A stretch of DNA of 64,000 nucleotides from Montifringilla adamsi (Eukaryota > Chordata > Aves > Passeriformes > Passeridae): positions 3,164,794 through 3,228,793 of the forward strand of contig JAGGNK010008448.1 in assembly GCA_017590115.1 (NCBI GenBank). The letters are read 5' to 3'. This document shows positions 29,041 through 43,289 of the stretch, in pieces. The number at the start of each line of letters is the position of its first letter. Positions within the stretch are counted from its first letter, which is position 1. The translations under genes were made by a program, and so were the position numbers. The notes below the pieces were generated by a model, which was not told the origin of the DNA, did not search any database, and was given only the letters and a program-made list of their open reading frames with translations.

Positions 29041-32000
29041 CCCTGGAGGTTGTTTTTCTAAAATGTCTGTCCCTCCTCCCCTGCTTCTGCACCAAGACAA
29101 TTTGGCAGGTAGTGAGTAGAGAAGGATCACTGGTTTAATTAAGCATCTACATACTAACTCTCTAAGAACTACACATCCCAAAAGCCCAGGTGTCTCATGG
29201 AAATCACTTGGCTGATGAGAATCAATCCTATTTGCACATGGTTACTGACTATGGGGAGAGAAGGAGAGAGAACATGTGTTGGGTAAGTACAAAATCTCCC
29301 CATTTTCTGTGTTTTAGTACATAAACACACTGAAAACCAAGCTACTTGTTTTATGGTTGCAGGTATTTCATTCCAGTTCCTTCGTGAATGTGCAGCAAAA
29401 AAATAATACTAAATGGTATATTTCCTTTTGTGTTTCATTCTTGCCAAAATCAACATGCTCATTAAAGGGATTTTTGGAAATGGCAAGGTCCCCCAGACCT
29501 TTTCTTGCCATTATGAGGTTTTAAGGGAACAATATTTATATGAAACTCAGATGCATTTTTTATTAAATAAATAAAGCCTTTCTAGCAGGAATAGCATAAT
29601 TTCATGTGTTTACTGCTATATATACACATACTATGTCCAAATTTTTCTGTTTTCTATCAGCTTCAGTGTCTTCTCCTCTTAAGGAAGCTATGCATTAAGA
29701 TATAATAGAAAACAGCAAGAAAGGTCTCCATTTAAAAAAAAAATTATGATTTCTCTGCTGGGGAAGTGCAGATTATATTCCAGAAACTTGTGGTTGCAAC
29801 ATTTAGGAGAAAAAAAGCAAATAATAAAAAAATCATATCCCAGCACTTTGAAAATAAAATAATGGTCTTTGTATTTTTCTAACCGCTAAAAGAGAGATGA
29901 TTTGGAATTTTCTTCACAGCTGGATAGATCTAACTTCAAAAATGGAGCTTGAGGAGGTTATGTAATTGTGTGACTGGGTAGGAGTGTTTCTGCAGTTGGA
30001 AGCTGTTGCTGATGATACAAGTCTGAAAGTGTTCCATTTTTAGTAGCCTAAAGATGGGTTGAAAGATCACTTGGGCCTGTGGCTTCCATAAGTGTACTCT
30101 ATAAATCCCACACTTCAGCATGTAATGGTGGAGAAATTTTGCCTTTGCACTCCTCTGACACACATAAGATCAAAATATATTGAGAGGATAGCTGGGATCT
30201 GCTGCTTCTGGTGATCCTGAAATCCTTTGGTTCTGCTGTGAACTGTATTATCATATATGAACTGGGTTTCTGTGTTTTAAACTAAACTAGGATATCAGAG
30301 ACTTAATTCTCTGCCTTTTGTCCTTGTACAGTATGCTTTTAGATACGTTAAAGACTGCTAGAAAGTATACTTTGTGTTGGCGTTTTGTGAGTGGGAAGTG
30401 GTTGTTTTGGAAACCCTGACAGACTGGTTGCAGGACTGGAGCTGTTGTAGGGCTCTTGACAAATGATTGATGATTTAATTTGAATCCTTCATGATACCAA
30501 CACTAAAAAAGAAGCCAAATGCCATAAATATCAGTGTCCTTTCAGACTGAGTATCACAATCACAGAAGGAATATGGGTGTTTTTCTCCCATTAATCTCAC
30601 CCCTTAGCCCCAGTTAGATTTGATTTCATGAGGGGACAAGGACACACATCTGACGGAGTCCACTGCCAAACACAGAACAAGGGAGGATCCCTTTGACCAC
30701 ATATGACCAGGAAATTGGACATTGAACAGCTTTAAGCAAATTTCTATCAGATGTACATAAAGGGGCCTAATGAACTATGTATTTTTAAAATGTGCTGCAA
30801 GCCCCACTGGTACATCTGTGTATACAGGGAAGGATTTTCAAAACCACCCAACTGAGAAAGAAACCGTAGATGGGTGGGCCACTCCACATTGAGATTTAGT
30901 GACAGATGGTTGCTAAGACAATCTACACTAGATGACAAATGAATATACATTAAAGCTTTCAAAAGACAAAAAAAAAAGCCTCCAAGAAGCATTTGAACTG
31001 AAGTTTGATGATCATAAAAAATTACCAGCAAATCAAGAATTGCAAGCTTTTAAAAAGAAGGGCTGAGCAGAGAATAAACGTTCTTCTAATGTAAGGGAGG
31101 TATGAACAGATATGAAGATTATCAGAGCTGTCAGTGATGAACTTAATATTGCAGTTATTCCAGTCCCTAAGAAGTCAAAAGAAGAACCTCAGTGAGTTGT
31201 ACTAAATCCCTCTAGAAGAAAATACTTCTCATGCAAAATAAGGTGGATACTTAAAAATCCCTGAAAAACAAACTTCTATGTGCACGGTAGAACTAATTAA
31301 CCACAGACAAATGGAAAATAATAACAAAAATGAATAATGATGAACTCTAATGAGTTACAAATTTTAAGATAAGGTCATAATATTTGTAAAACAATAGGGG
31401 AGGCTCACCTGAGAGCTGAAGTGTATTACATTAAATGAATAGAATTCAAGGAAAACAAATTACTTGTAGTGTGAGAAACATCTATCTCAATGGTCTAGTT
31501 GTGAAAAACCATTATTACGGGTAATGATTTCTTGCTGTTGGGAAAGGGGAATAGTATCTTCAAAAGTATCCAGCTTGCAGAATCTGTAATCTCAGCAATT
31601 GCTTCTAAAAGAAGCAAAGAGGATTGACAGCTACTCTTATTGCAACAGGACAACTGTTCATTTTCCCTTTTTAGCTCTTCAAAAAGATCACAGAAACAGC
31701 CATATGATGTTGAGTGCTAGTTGAATTTTACTGCAAATAATTCATCTAAAAGCAGACAGAGACAACAATCTCAAATTATGCTGATATATCAATCATAGTA
31801 TGCCACAGGGTTCTCTAAGGGAACAGAATTTTAAGCCTAAAATTCTTAGCTTTTTATATGTGTCATTCATTTTCTTGCTGTTGTATGGATTTCTGGTTGT
31901 AAAACAGACAGGTCATGTTTTAGCTTTTGATCCTCATACAAAACTAATTAAGAAAGTATTATTACAAATTGCAGCGCCTCATCCAACCAGAGGTCTTTTC

Positions 32001-35000
32001 ACTGCTATGTCCTTTCCTTGATTGGTTTTTTTTTTCATAAATTGGACAGCATTTTCTTAACCCCTAAGGGTTCAATTAAACATTTGAGGCATTTCTGTGC
32101 AAAACCAAGCAAACTGTGTAAGAAGAAATATTAAGACACCCAACAGCAGCACAGTATTCAGCAATGATTGATTTGCATTTATGAGGAGGTGTTTGCTCTC
32201 ACCAAGCACAAACCAGACTCTGGGCTTCTGAATCAGGAGACCCATTTCAGCCACCCTGTTTTTAAACTGGTGAGGACTCCTGCCCTTAAAGAAAGCTGGG
32301 CTTGTTTGTGCCAGTGACAGAACTGCTTTGTGCCTGCAATGTCTGTGTGCGATGAAACTCGTGGAAGAAAGAAGTAATCTGACTTCTTTAGGATGTTTAG
32401 TTGAATCAAGATAAACCTGTAGTCATAGACAGAAAGTAAACAAATAGAAAATTCATTTATGTGAAAATATACCTTGGGTATTGTAAAGGGAGAATACTGT
32501 TGGGACCTGCACGTGTTATCTGTTCTATTCCTTTGAGGAAGTTACTTAGCAGGATCTTCCAGATACTTGTTTGTAGCATTCTAGAAAATAATGGGAAAAA
32601 TAATATAAGTTGAGAATAAAATCCAAAATAATTTAGATTTTGTTTATAAATTTAGCAGGACCATCATCATGCCCAAGAACAGTGAAGTTACTAACATTAT
32701 CTGGCAACATGTTCAACTTACAGTTATTTCACTTTATTAATGCCTATAAGGACTTCATAAAGTAAGTTTATCTAGTTTTGTTGATTAAAATGTATGACTT
32801 AATATTAGCTCACAGCTTAGAAAATTTGGAATTCTTGCAAAAGTAAAATTATTTAACTTTGAAGTTTAATATTTAACAACCAAAACCAGAATAAGTATGC
32901 ACATATCAGACAAGGGTAATAAAAAATTGTTACCTTTCTGGCCCCTTTCTTTTAATTCTTGGGGTTTTCTTTCTAAATCTTATCTTTGAATAAGAAAAAT
33001 CTTATCTTTTTGTGCAACTGAGAAATTTGCTTTTTTTTTGATTGTAATATCAAACAAATTGATTAATACAGAGAAGGTATGGTTATTAAAATATCTTATA
33101 AAAAAACCCCCCTCAGTTTATGGAATGCATTAGCATTCACAACTGATAATGCAAATGTGAATTATATCACAGTACACTCAATATACCATCTGTTCCAGAA
33201 AGAAAAACATCTGTTGGTAAATGTAAACTGTGGAGCTTATGTGGTATGCAATATGTTCAGATACTGTATGGAATAAATAAATTGGACTTTGACAATCTAT
33301 TATGTTAGAAACATTCAACTACTTTTTTATCTTGAAAAGAGGAAAAGCTCAGCTGCAAGTATGTTTTGAGATGGTGGAGTAAATTATTGTGCCATGTCCC
33401 ATCCAGATGGCTTTTGCTGAAGCCAGTCACTGACAGGCTGCTGTAATCATCATCAACAGTTATGAGATGCTTTAAACCAGCATGAGCATCGATGAATAAA
33501 CTTCGCTACAGTAGAGGTTTCTGTGCTTGAATTTTCATGATGGTGATGACACTGCAATTTGTGACATTGTGGGAATTGGCTGTATTTTCTGGCTTGTAGG
33601 ATGAAAATCATGCACATGAAAAATGTATGTTCACATGTATGAATGATAAAGAAGACTTCTGCATCTTTAAAAATATAGTTATAATCTTGTGTTGATGCTA
33701 TTTTTAATTTTTAATGTGCTGCACTGATATAAAAATGGAAAATAGGCACACAAAATAGCTTTTAAGTTCTAAGAGCCATGATAGCCCTTATAAGATCTAA
33801 TCTAAACTTATAAAATCAAGCCCTTGTAAAATCTAATGTTTTTTTTTCCTGATTTAGAGCATCCTGTTTTCACATTCATTTGTTCAATACATTTTAAGCA
33901 ATTAGACAAAGCAATTTTTTTTTTTTTACCCACAGCTGAGTGTGACAGCTGAAGCAGAGGTAAAACTCCGGGAATGGCATTGGGAAATGCATCCATATGT
34001 AATTTACTGTACTGCAGAAATTTTCTTGACAACTCTCCTTTCATTCCTTGTCAGCTCATGGAAAGCTCAAAGAGGTTTTCACATATTTAAAAAAGTGTTA
34101 AGCATGCAGAAATGCATGTTTGGCCATATATTTAAAAAGTCAGAAAACTTGTTCAAAATGTCAGGATTTCCAATTTGGTTTAAACCTTTTCTTTTCGTTC
34201 ACATTATGAGAAGGAAATTATTATAATCTGTTGTTAGACAAGTCAAAGTAACATTTGTGCTAGTGATAGCTTGCAGGTTCTATTTGTTTAAGCATCTTAA
34301 AATGCAATGTTTATTTGCAAGGGAATATAAGCCCACCTGTGGTGGAGGATGCACTGATATTTCTCCATTGTGGAGTAATCCAAAGTAAAGGGAACCCTTG
34401 CTCAAGAAGATTTGGGCTTCTGTAATCCTTCTCTTCAAGAACATTCATTTTTGGTCTCTGCATTGCTTTAGCTTTTTACTCTGTGCTGTCCTTGCTTGCC
34501 GTTGTTTCTTTTCTTCAGTTTTCCAGCATGTTCTCATCCATCTTCAGGCTGCAGATAACAATGGAAAAATGCTGCAGACAAAACACGTTTTAACTCTATG
34601 GATCAAACTCTTCTGTCTACTGTTCTTGTGGTGCTGCAAACACCTGTGGTACCCTTCACTGCATGTATCCATTATTAGAGAGCTTTTTATCCTTAAGAAT
34701 AGTAACTGACACAAGCCTCACACATCTTTTTATTCATGGTAACACATTTAGTCACCTACAACAGAACTGAATGACCCAATGCAAAGTGAAAAATCTTTGC
34801 AAAAAGAAGCACTTAAAAAGGGTAGACGTAGCAGCTCTTGGTGCAACATTGCAAAAAAAAAAAAAAAATCCACATATTGATGGAATCCATATATTTAAAG
34901 CACTAAAAGGGATCAATGCAGGGTCTGAATGGCTCTGGCTTGTCCAGCTGTACTACATATGCAATACCTTATTTTAACCCATTACCTGTGACACAAGTGA

Positions 35001-35147
35001 GCCATATATTTTGTCTTAGTATACCTAGCTTTAAGTTTTTCTTCTGTCAATCTCTCTTAGGACTTGTGGCCTATTCTGTACCCTGTTTTCAAAAGTTGGG
35101 GTACAGGTATTTTTTCAGGTCTCTGTACAACCAGAGATGAACTCAAC

Positions 35148-35287
35148 TGTTAAACATGAATAGTTTAAAATATTCCAGAGAACACACAGGCAACAATACT
35201 TTTTTATGAGTTCCAAGTGTTGAATATGAATAGTTTAAAATATTCCAGAGAACACACAGGCAACAATACTTTTTTATGAGTTCCAAT
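35148..35287. repeat. Tandem duplication of a 70-bp unit
   Basis: Copies 35148-35217 and 35218-35287 differ at only three or so positions, two of them near the left end (AAACATGAA versus GAATATGAA); a 62-bp core is identical. The high identity suggests a recent event. The unit is unique within the window as far as I can see and resembles no transposon that I know. Confidence 0.95.
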
Positions 35288-38200
35288 TTGTAAAAAAGAG
35301 TAGATTTCAAAATATGGACAGGTTCACAGCTATCTTGCTGCAAGAAATAAAAGCACAGCCCAAGGTATCAATATCAAGATAATAAAAGAGCAGTCTATCT
35401 TAGCAGAAATAAAGATCAGTTAACCGAATGGACCTAAGCTTTAAATATTAATAACCAGACTGGCAGCTCTCTTCTCCTTTTCATATTTGGACTGAATGTT
35501 AGATACAGGATTGCTTATGTATTAAAGAGAAAAATAACAGCTTAACAACCTTTGCCAGCAAAAATAACCTGCTTTCATCTTTTTGGTTGAATTTACATGG
35601 AAAATATTACAACACATCTGCTAGTGGAGATCGGACAAATGATCTAAGAACAATAAAAGTGCCTGAGGGATAGAAGGTGTTAAAGAAAGATAAGTGGGGT
35701 ATCAGCATCCATGCAGGGACATGCAAATACTGCCAAAGGCTTTGTCCTCTAAGTGCCAGCATAAAGATTAGAAGCAGTACTGGGCCAAGAATGGAATGCT
35801 CTGAGAGACATCAGAGCTAAGCTTTATGCTTTGTAAAAAATTAAAAATCCCAGAACAGCCTAAGATCAGAAACTGACCACTGGTCTCCAAATTACAGCCA
35901 GACAAGGCTAATATGGGCAGTGTAGGAAAAAAGCCAGTACTTTAAATCTCCGCATTAGAGTCCCATGGTGCAGTGACAATTGAAACAGTGTAAAGAAATG
36001 CATAAAGAATTGGAAATATTTTGAAATGTATATGTTTGCTGAGTCACATAATTCTGAAATAACGTTAGGTATATATAAAGGAAATACAGCCTTTGGTTAC
36101 AAAAGACAACTAATTGAAAACTTATAAAATATAGGAGACTTTTTATTGAGTGATTGTCCTAACAGCAAATAAAAGCAAAATGGCACTGAGCACATTTGAC
36201 AAAAATATAAAAGGTATAAAAATGTTATCAGCAAAAAAATTTATAAATTAGTAAGGCAACACTTCATCCTGAGGAAACAAAAATAAACGTGTAGCTATAT
36301 GACCAGGATTTTTTTAATACTACTTAATCTAAGTTGCACTCTGTAAACCTGGGACCTTCTTAGGTTTTTACACTTGGCAGGAAACATAGAAGTGTGTGTT
36401 GAGTCGTAGGTGTTGGTGATGCTGTGGAGATGCCAAATACAACTCAGTCACTGGGAATCTGTAGAATATGTCAGAAATTTTGTTTGACAATCCTTAAAAT
36501 GAAGGAGGAAAGTATAAGAAAACAGACAAAGGAGTCAAATTCAAGGAGCAGCGGGGATGTGAGTAGTGAGGCAATAATAGAATTCATAAAAAATTGCTCC
36601 TTCTGGGGAGAGAGTGGAGGTGCTGGTAATTGATAGGCCAGGATGAAGGGCTGTCTTTATATGTTTGACAAGAGTGGGAAATGGACATAGAAGAGCTGGA
36701 GAAATAAAGGTTTTTAAAATAATGCTTTAATAAATAAGGCCTGAAGAGGGGAAGTTGCTATAAAGCTAAATACAAATGAAAGTGTGAAGTAAGGCTTATA
36801 TAGACTCAAAAGCAATGGCTGTCATTCTCCAGATCTCAAATCACCAAGCAGTCAACCTGTCTATTTTGCAAAGCTTGAACAGGCAGGGTAGTGTGGGAGT
36901 TCTCTTCCAGTGTAGGATGAGATTTAGGTATGGTGCAGATTGCAGTGTCAACTCTGATGTGATCACAAAAGTCTTTCTATTTTCTCAATCTGTTTCAAGA
37001 TAAAAATGTCACATTGCAAAGCTGAAGTAGATCTAAGGCTCCTAAGAACCCTCCATTGCAAAGACAAATGCAGCAGTTAAAATGGGATCAAAGGAATTGA
37101 TAAGCTTTATGCAATTTACCTCTCGTTATGGAGGAGGATTTTCTGTAGCTTTCTTATTAGTTACATTTTGCACTTGAAAATGCTGCATTATTTATTGTAT
37201 GCATAAAACTTGATTCTCTAAGGTCTGCAAAGAGTTTTTTACTAAAAAGAAGTGGCAGCAGTTTCTGTTTCTTGGTGTCATACCAACAGCAAACAGTGAA
37301 GTCATGAGTGCTGGCTACCTCCCTTGATTTTTATTTAAGATTTTTTTTTTGCAGAAGATCATGGTACTAATAAGGTGTTGGATATTTTAAATGTGAAAGA
37401 TGACAGGTTGATTGCTTTTTGTTTGTACAACTTTTAAAGCTAAAAGTAATACAATATATAATTTTCAGCTGGTAAAGAAACAGAAGAGCAGTTACCTCAG
37501 AACATCAATTCCTGTTTACCAAGATATGTGGAGGAAACTGCTATTGTGGTGAGAGTATTACAAACATATACAAACTATGTGTTTATTTTAACCAGTAGTT
37601 AAATTTAAATTATTATGAGCTATTTGGCATTCTAGTTGTCACAGGAAATACCATGCCTTCTGACTTTAAGGATGAAGTAGATGGTATTTCTAAAATAGAG
37701 AGATGTTTCACTATGGTAAATTATTGTCTTCAGTTGGAGTCCACAAGCACCTTCCAGCTGTTTTTGTTTCTTTTCTTCCATACTTAATATACTTGAAAAA
37801 TTATTCCTGTGCCTGCTTGGCTCCCTCAGACTCAATATGCATTAATAGGTGGGATTTATTAACCATCTTTCTGGAGTGCATCTCCTGCAAGCTGAAATAC
37901 AGTGAGTAGGAATAATCAGGAAGTTTGCTCCAAAAAGTAATTCCAGAGCTGGACTGCAACAATGGTGTAATGTACCCATGGACTCAAAAGGTATCAGAAG
38001 ATTTCTACATGTCAGCTCTCTCTGTTTCCTTTTACTTAATGATCATTATTATTAAAAACCTTTATAAAAGAATATTGTTTTTCAAGAACACCTGGTACAT
38101 CTGTAATTTCAGCATTGCTGTGAGACGAGAAATACTGAGAGAAGCATGTTGAGGGTACAGCATAAAGATATCTGCTAGACTTTGATCTCTAGGTGGGTTG

Positions 38201-41200
38201 TATAAGAGGAAATGGAAAGGTTACCAGCTGGAAAGATCCTCCTTCATTATAACCTATGAAGCTTCTGGGCTGTTAATGAACAACCACTACATTGTACTGC
38301 CAATGAAACAAATAAATAGTAGGACTTGTTATTTATTGATCTTTTCATATACTGTGCTTAGGTATACTGAAGATCATTAGAATGAATGTCATCAGTATAA
38401 TCCTAAAAATAACAAAATGAAAGGATCAGCATCTGTTAGTTTTTGCTTGGGTTGTTTTGTTGTTTGTTTTTTCTTCTCTACAGTACAAAACAGAGCAAAA
38501 AGCAAATCACTGCCAAATGTATAAATATATGAGGACAAATCTTTGTAAATATTTAAATAACTAGTAAAATAACCTTCCTAGATTTGTACAGTAAGTAGTA
38601 AAAACTGGCAAGTATGATTTCAAATGTTCTGCTTCCTCTGTTGTATAACCAATGCAAAGATGTAATGGGCTTTATTTTAAAAGAGGATTCACCCAAGTGC
38701 ATTGTGTTTGGGTTCATTGTTTTGTAAGACGTTAAAGATTTGAAAGGAAAAGTATAATTTTTGCAGATGTAGCATGGGGATTTAAGTAAGCATAGAAAAA
38801 CTTATGTACATTTTTTGACTTGGTAGCTAATAATTCTTCCTGAAAATCAACACATTTCATATCCAGTGCCGCTTTTCTCTTTGACCAGCACCTTTGATCA
38901 AATACTCAGCACCTGCTATGAGGAACTTTCCAAGGGTGTGTTGCATCTTTTACAAGGTCACATATCACCAGGCTGCCCCAGAAACAAGTCAGTGGCTGAA
39001 TCACTGCCTAATTGACTACCTTTTTTGATTTCCTGCTCCAGCAGTGTGTCCATCAGTGTTGCAGTGCGGTGGGAATCTAAAAATTGTGCAAAGACTGTCT
39101 CCACTGTGATGCTGCTAGACTGTGTCAAGCGGTCAGGAGCTGTCCTAGGCATTTTGTACATCAGGAAATACCTATTTTACAGCTATTTTACATCAGTTCT
39201 TAGACATACTTATTCCCTAGAAAGAATTCCCTATCCTGTTTTGAGTGGACTACACACAAACACAAAAAGACAAGCATACAGAAGCACAGGTTTGCTTCCA
39301 AATGAAGCCAGGGAGAAAGCAGTTATATTTTAAACTACCACCAATCCTCTTATAAAATGCTTTCTGATGTAAACAAATAATAAAACTAAGACCTTCAGTG
39401 AGCGTGAATGCAATATATAATGTAGGTTGTGCTTACAGTATTGAGAGAAAAATATATGAGCAGGATTATAGGAAGATGGGTTGATGTTATCCTCTGCCCT
39501 TAGTTATTAGAGTCCTTAATGAATTGTAATTAATTCTCTTTTTCAGTATTTTCCTTTGCTCCATGCTGATAAATGTCCACATATGAGCTTGGAACATGCC
39601 TAAAGCATTAGTAGTTACATATTAGGATATCATTTTCCTTCCTCTCAAAGCAGTGCTGGCTTCTCAGAGATGATTGTTCAGTCATCATTCCTTAGAATAC
39701 CCTTCAATGAGCTATGACAATGTACCTTAGAGCCACCCCTAATCTTCCACTCCATGTTCACGTTCTTTTACAATGAACTCTGGTGGAGTAAGACCCTGGA
39801 GAGTAATGTTTTTACAGTCTCATTACCATCTAGTGTATTAGACCATGGCAAAAACATAGCTTAATGAAAAATATATCCTGTTACAGTGAATGATCAATTG
39901 GCAGCAGTGGTTATTTTAAAACTTTATCTAAGGCCTTTAAACTAAGCTTTCACCATCTGTTCTACCTTCTAATTATACATGCAAAAAGAACATAATTCAC
40001 AAGTGTATCATAAAAGTGGGTAATGTAATTGATTAAATGATACTGCTGCGTGTATCTGTGTTTGGTTATTCAGTTCCTCTGTTTTGCTTTCAGCTCATAA
40101 ATCACTTTGAATACATTGTACAGTGACTTTTTCTTGGCAGACAGACAAGGATGTACTCTCACATTTGAGGGGAGGCAATGAACTGGTGATAATGGATGGA
40201 AAGAGAATACCAGAAAGGTACAAATACTGTCAAACATCAAGTATTCATGCTCCAGTTCTTTGAAGGAGTTGGACCAAGGTGCTTGCTCTCTTACATTACT
40301 TCAGAAAATGGGGACCTCTTTGGCAACTGTCTTGTATTAAGTAAAGAGCCAGGAAAAAATTGCTTGCTTAAATGGCTCCTGACATTCTGTGTATAACTTT
40401 TTGCATGATGCTCCTAGATGTGTGCATTGTTATGAATGGAAACCTTGGAGCTTTGTTGTGCTTAGTCATCCAGATGCTTATATTACTTTCAAAAATGTAA
40501 CAATGCATTCCATTTCTATTACATGCTAAATTTAAGTTATGTGCCTAGGGTCTTAGGGAGTAAAAAAATGCCTGTATGTTAAAGCAGCTAGGAAAAAGGA
40601 AAGAGCTACAAAAAAAGAAAGAAAAATTAGTTGTAATTTGTTGCAGATAGGAAATTTGAGTTCACAGATTTCAAATAATAGTAAAAACCTAAATAATAGT
40701 GTAGTCTTTACAATACTTAATTTAGTTAAGACTTTAGAATTCTTAAAACTAGCAGATTTTAAATAATCCATAGAAAATTCTGGTTGAAAACTGACAACCC
40801 AGCAGAAGGTCTATTTTAATGAAAGTTTCCTTAGGCAAGTCAAAGTAGAAATTTCAAGTTCCTTCTACAAAACTAGCAAAACTGTAGATTCCCTTCAGAG
40901 TCAACTGTCTGAAGGGGTACTTAGTACCATCTGCACTTCCATTTCATTTTCAGTCTTTCTGCACTAACTTTTCTACAGTAATCTACTTTATGGACATTTT
41001 GCTACACATGGTGTCCCCTAAGTACATACATAAACCACATTGCACAAGAATGCATTTGCTTTGATGAAAGAAAATACTAATTATGAAATCTGTTTTGAAA
41101 GAGGCTTAAAATTAAGCAGAAGAAAATTTCATTCTTACATTGCTTTTAACATTTTAGCCATTTAGCAGTGTCTCCATTTATGCTGTAGATTCTGTGATTC

Positions 41201-43289
41201 CTGCTATATTTTGGATGACTTCCTCTCAAAAAGCTCTTCTCTGTTGTTATCTTTGTCCCCTGACTTAAGCAAATAAGGAGAGATTTTTGTGACATTAAGA
41301 GATATTTAATCCAGTTTGTTACATCAGTAGTTTGGCCTCAATCTTCTTCCAAGGCTATAGGACACTCCCAAGCCATGTCCTGTCATGTCTTCTGCTCTTT
41401 CTCTGATGTCTTCTTCCCTCATTCTGACAGGTAATTTAGAAAGCCTGCCACATATCTTCCTTTCATCTGATTCAACTGGATGTGAATGGATTGAAAGATG
41501 GAATGTGGTGGAACAAAGCAATCTGCAGTGTGTTTGAGTATTTTAATAAATATTTAAAAATATTTGTATTGACTTCACAAGAATTTCCTGAGTATTAGCA
41601 GTGTAATCCAGCACTACCATGATTTTGCTAGGAAATATGTGGTTATTTCCTCAAGAGATTTTTTTTTTTTACTATCAATAAATAATGTTTTCCCCTTGTA
41701 CTACTATGTAAAATAGACATTTCTGCTTAACATATGTTTGCTAGGAGGTAAAATAAATTTTTGATGGAGTGTTAAAAGCAAACATGAAAACATAGAGGAG
41801 CTTAAAACCCCACTAAATTTCTAGATGGATAATAGCACAGTTACTTATAATCTTTGATGATGTATTGCTCAGAAGAACAGACGAAACAGGCAGGTATCAA
41901 ACTTGGCATCTCTATAAATCGATCAACCCCATAAACTATGGATGATACTTCATCTCAGAATGTATGGACATATGCAAAATCTCATTTCTTTCACAGAGCT
42001 GAGCTACAACACATGCAAGGCGATCAGGGGCCCAAGCACAGACTGTAAATGGTAGGATTAAAACTGTGGGACCAAAGCCAAAACCACCCTCATCACTGGG
42101 ACTTCTTATCCTTACTTAGAGACTGTTAACTGTTCCCTGAATTATTTATTCTGAAATCTGAATAGCTATTCCTTAGTTTATCCTGTTGCTTATGAATGTA
42201 ACTTTTGCAACCAGCCAGTCCTCTGGTATACTAGCACATTTTCACATTTTCACTTTGCTTCACATGAGAAACTACTGTCTGAAACCAGAAAAAGAACTAA
42301 ATTTACCAAGTTCAGAGCAGGTTGCTATACTGGGGTTTTGTTAAACTGAGTAAAATTGTTAAACCACTTATATTTGTTGTTAAAATGTTCATCTTCTTCT
42401 AGAAGTCAATAACAAATGAGAAGTTTTCTAGGAAAAAAAAAAGAAAGAAAAAACTGAATTATTCGAGATGCAAATATCTCCAGTCTACAGAAGTATTAGC
42501 AAGATTTAATTTTATCTTCTTTTTCCAACTTTCCAAACCACCATTCTTGTTTCAAATGCTCTGTATTCTGCTGATCTACTGTGTTTCTCTCAATTTTTTA
42601 AAGACTTATTTTATATTTGATTTTCATTTCTTCATATTGTCTTTTTTGTTAATTTGGTTTTTGAACTTTAGTGGAATGTAATTATTTATACTAGAATCCA
42701 AGTTTTACTTTCAGAATCACATTGTCCTCTTAAGTTAAAAACTGGGAAAAGTACAAAAAAAACCCTGTTATACTTTATCTTTAAAAATTCTGAAGAATCA
42801 AGAAGGAAAGCTCTGAGGGTTCACTGTTTTTAAAAAGAGATTAATTCTTCTCTAAAGCAATGATTTAATATGGCAGATCTTTTGAGTTTTTCTTTAATCA
42901 GGGATCAGGCATTTTTCCTTTCCAGCAACCACAGAGATACTGACTCAGCTTGACAATGTTTATAGTAGATGCTATTTAAGCTGTAATATGGTTTTGAGAT
43001 ATGAAGTGAGTTGTAGAAAGAATGTAAGAGGCTCTCAGATCAGCAATGAGAAATTTTCCACAAGATAACTCTAAGTCATCTGCAAAGTGAAGCTCTTTTG
43101 ACTAGCTACCCAATTCACTCCTTCACATGCTAAAATTTAACTAGATTTTGCAGACTGATGGATTATAAAGCCAAAAGGGACTATTTGATTCATTCCCACT
43201 GACCTCCAGAATGGGCTGGAGACCTTTGCTGAATAAATCACTATTCCAAGGATTTTCAGTCAGCTGTCCACTGTTGCTGTTAAAATCTG

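Larger units (their letters stand above)
27568..43289. other. Intergenic stretch with no recognised gene
   Basis: About 15.7 kb of AT-rich sequence. It contains a 15-bp tandem repeat (28598-28627), an old CR1 fragment (28660-29040), a 70-bp tandem duplication (35148-35287) and A or T runs near 33915 and 34853. Human DNTT is followed by OPALIN and TLL2 on the opposite strand. I found no CUB, EGF or other TLL2-like coding segment. Exon-like segments at 37469-37548, 40141-40217 and, on the minus strand, 38958-39161 are treated under findings. The rest is unremarkable to the eye. Confidence 0.6.
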
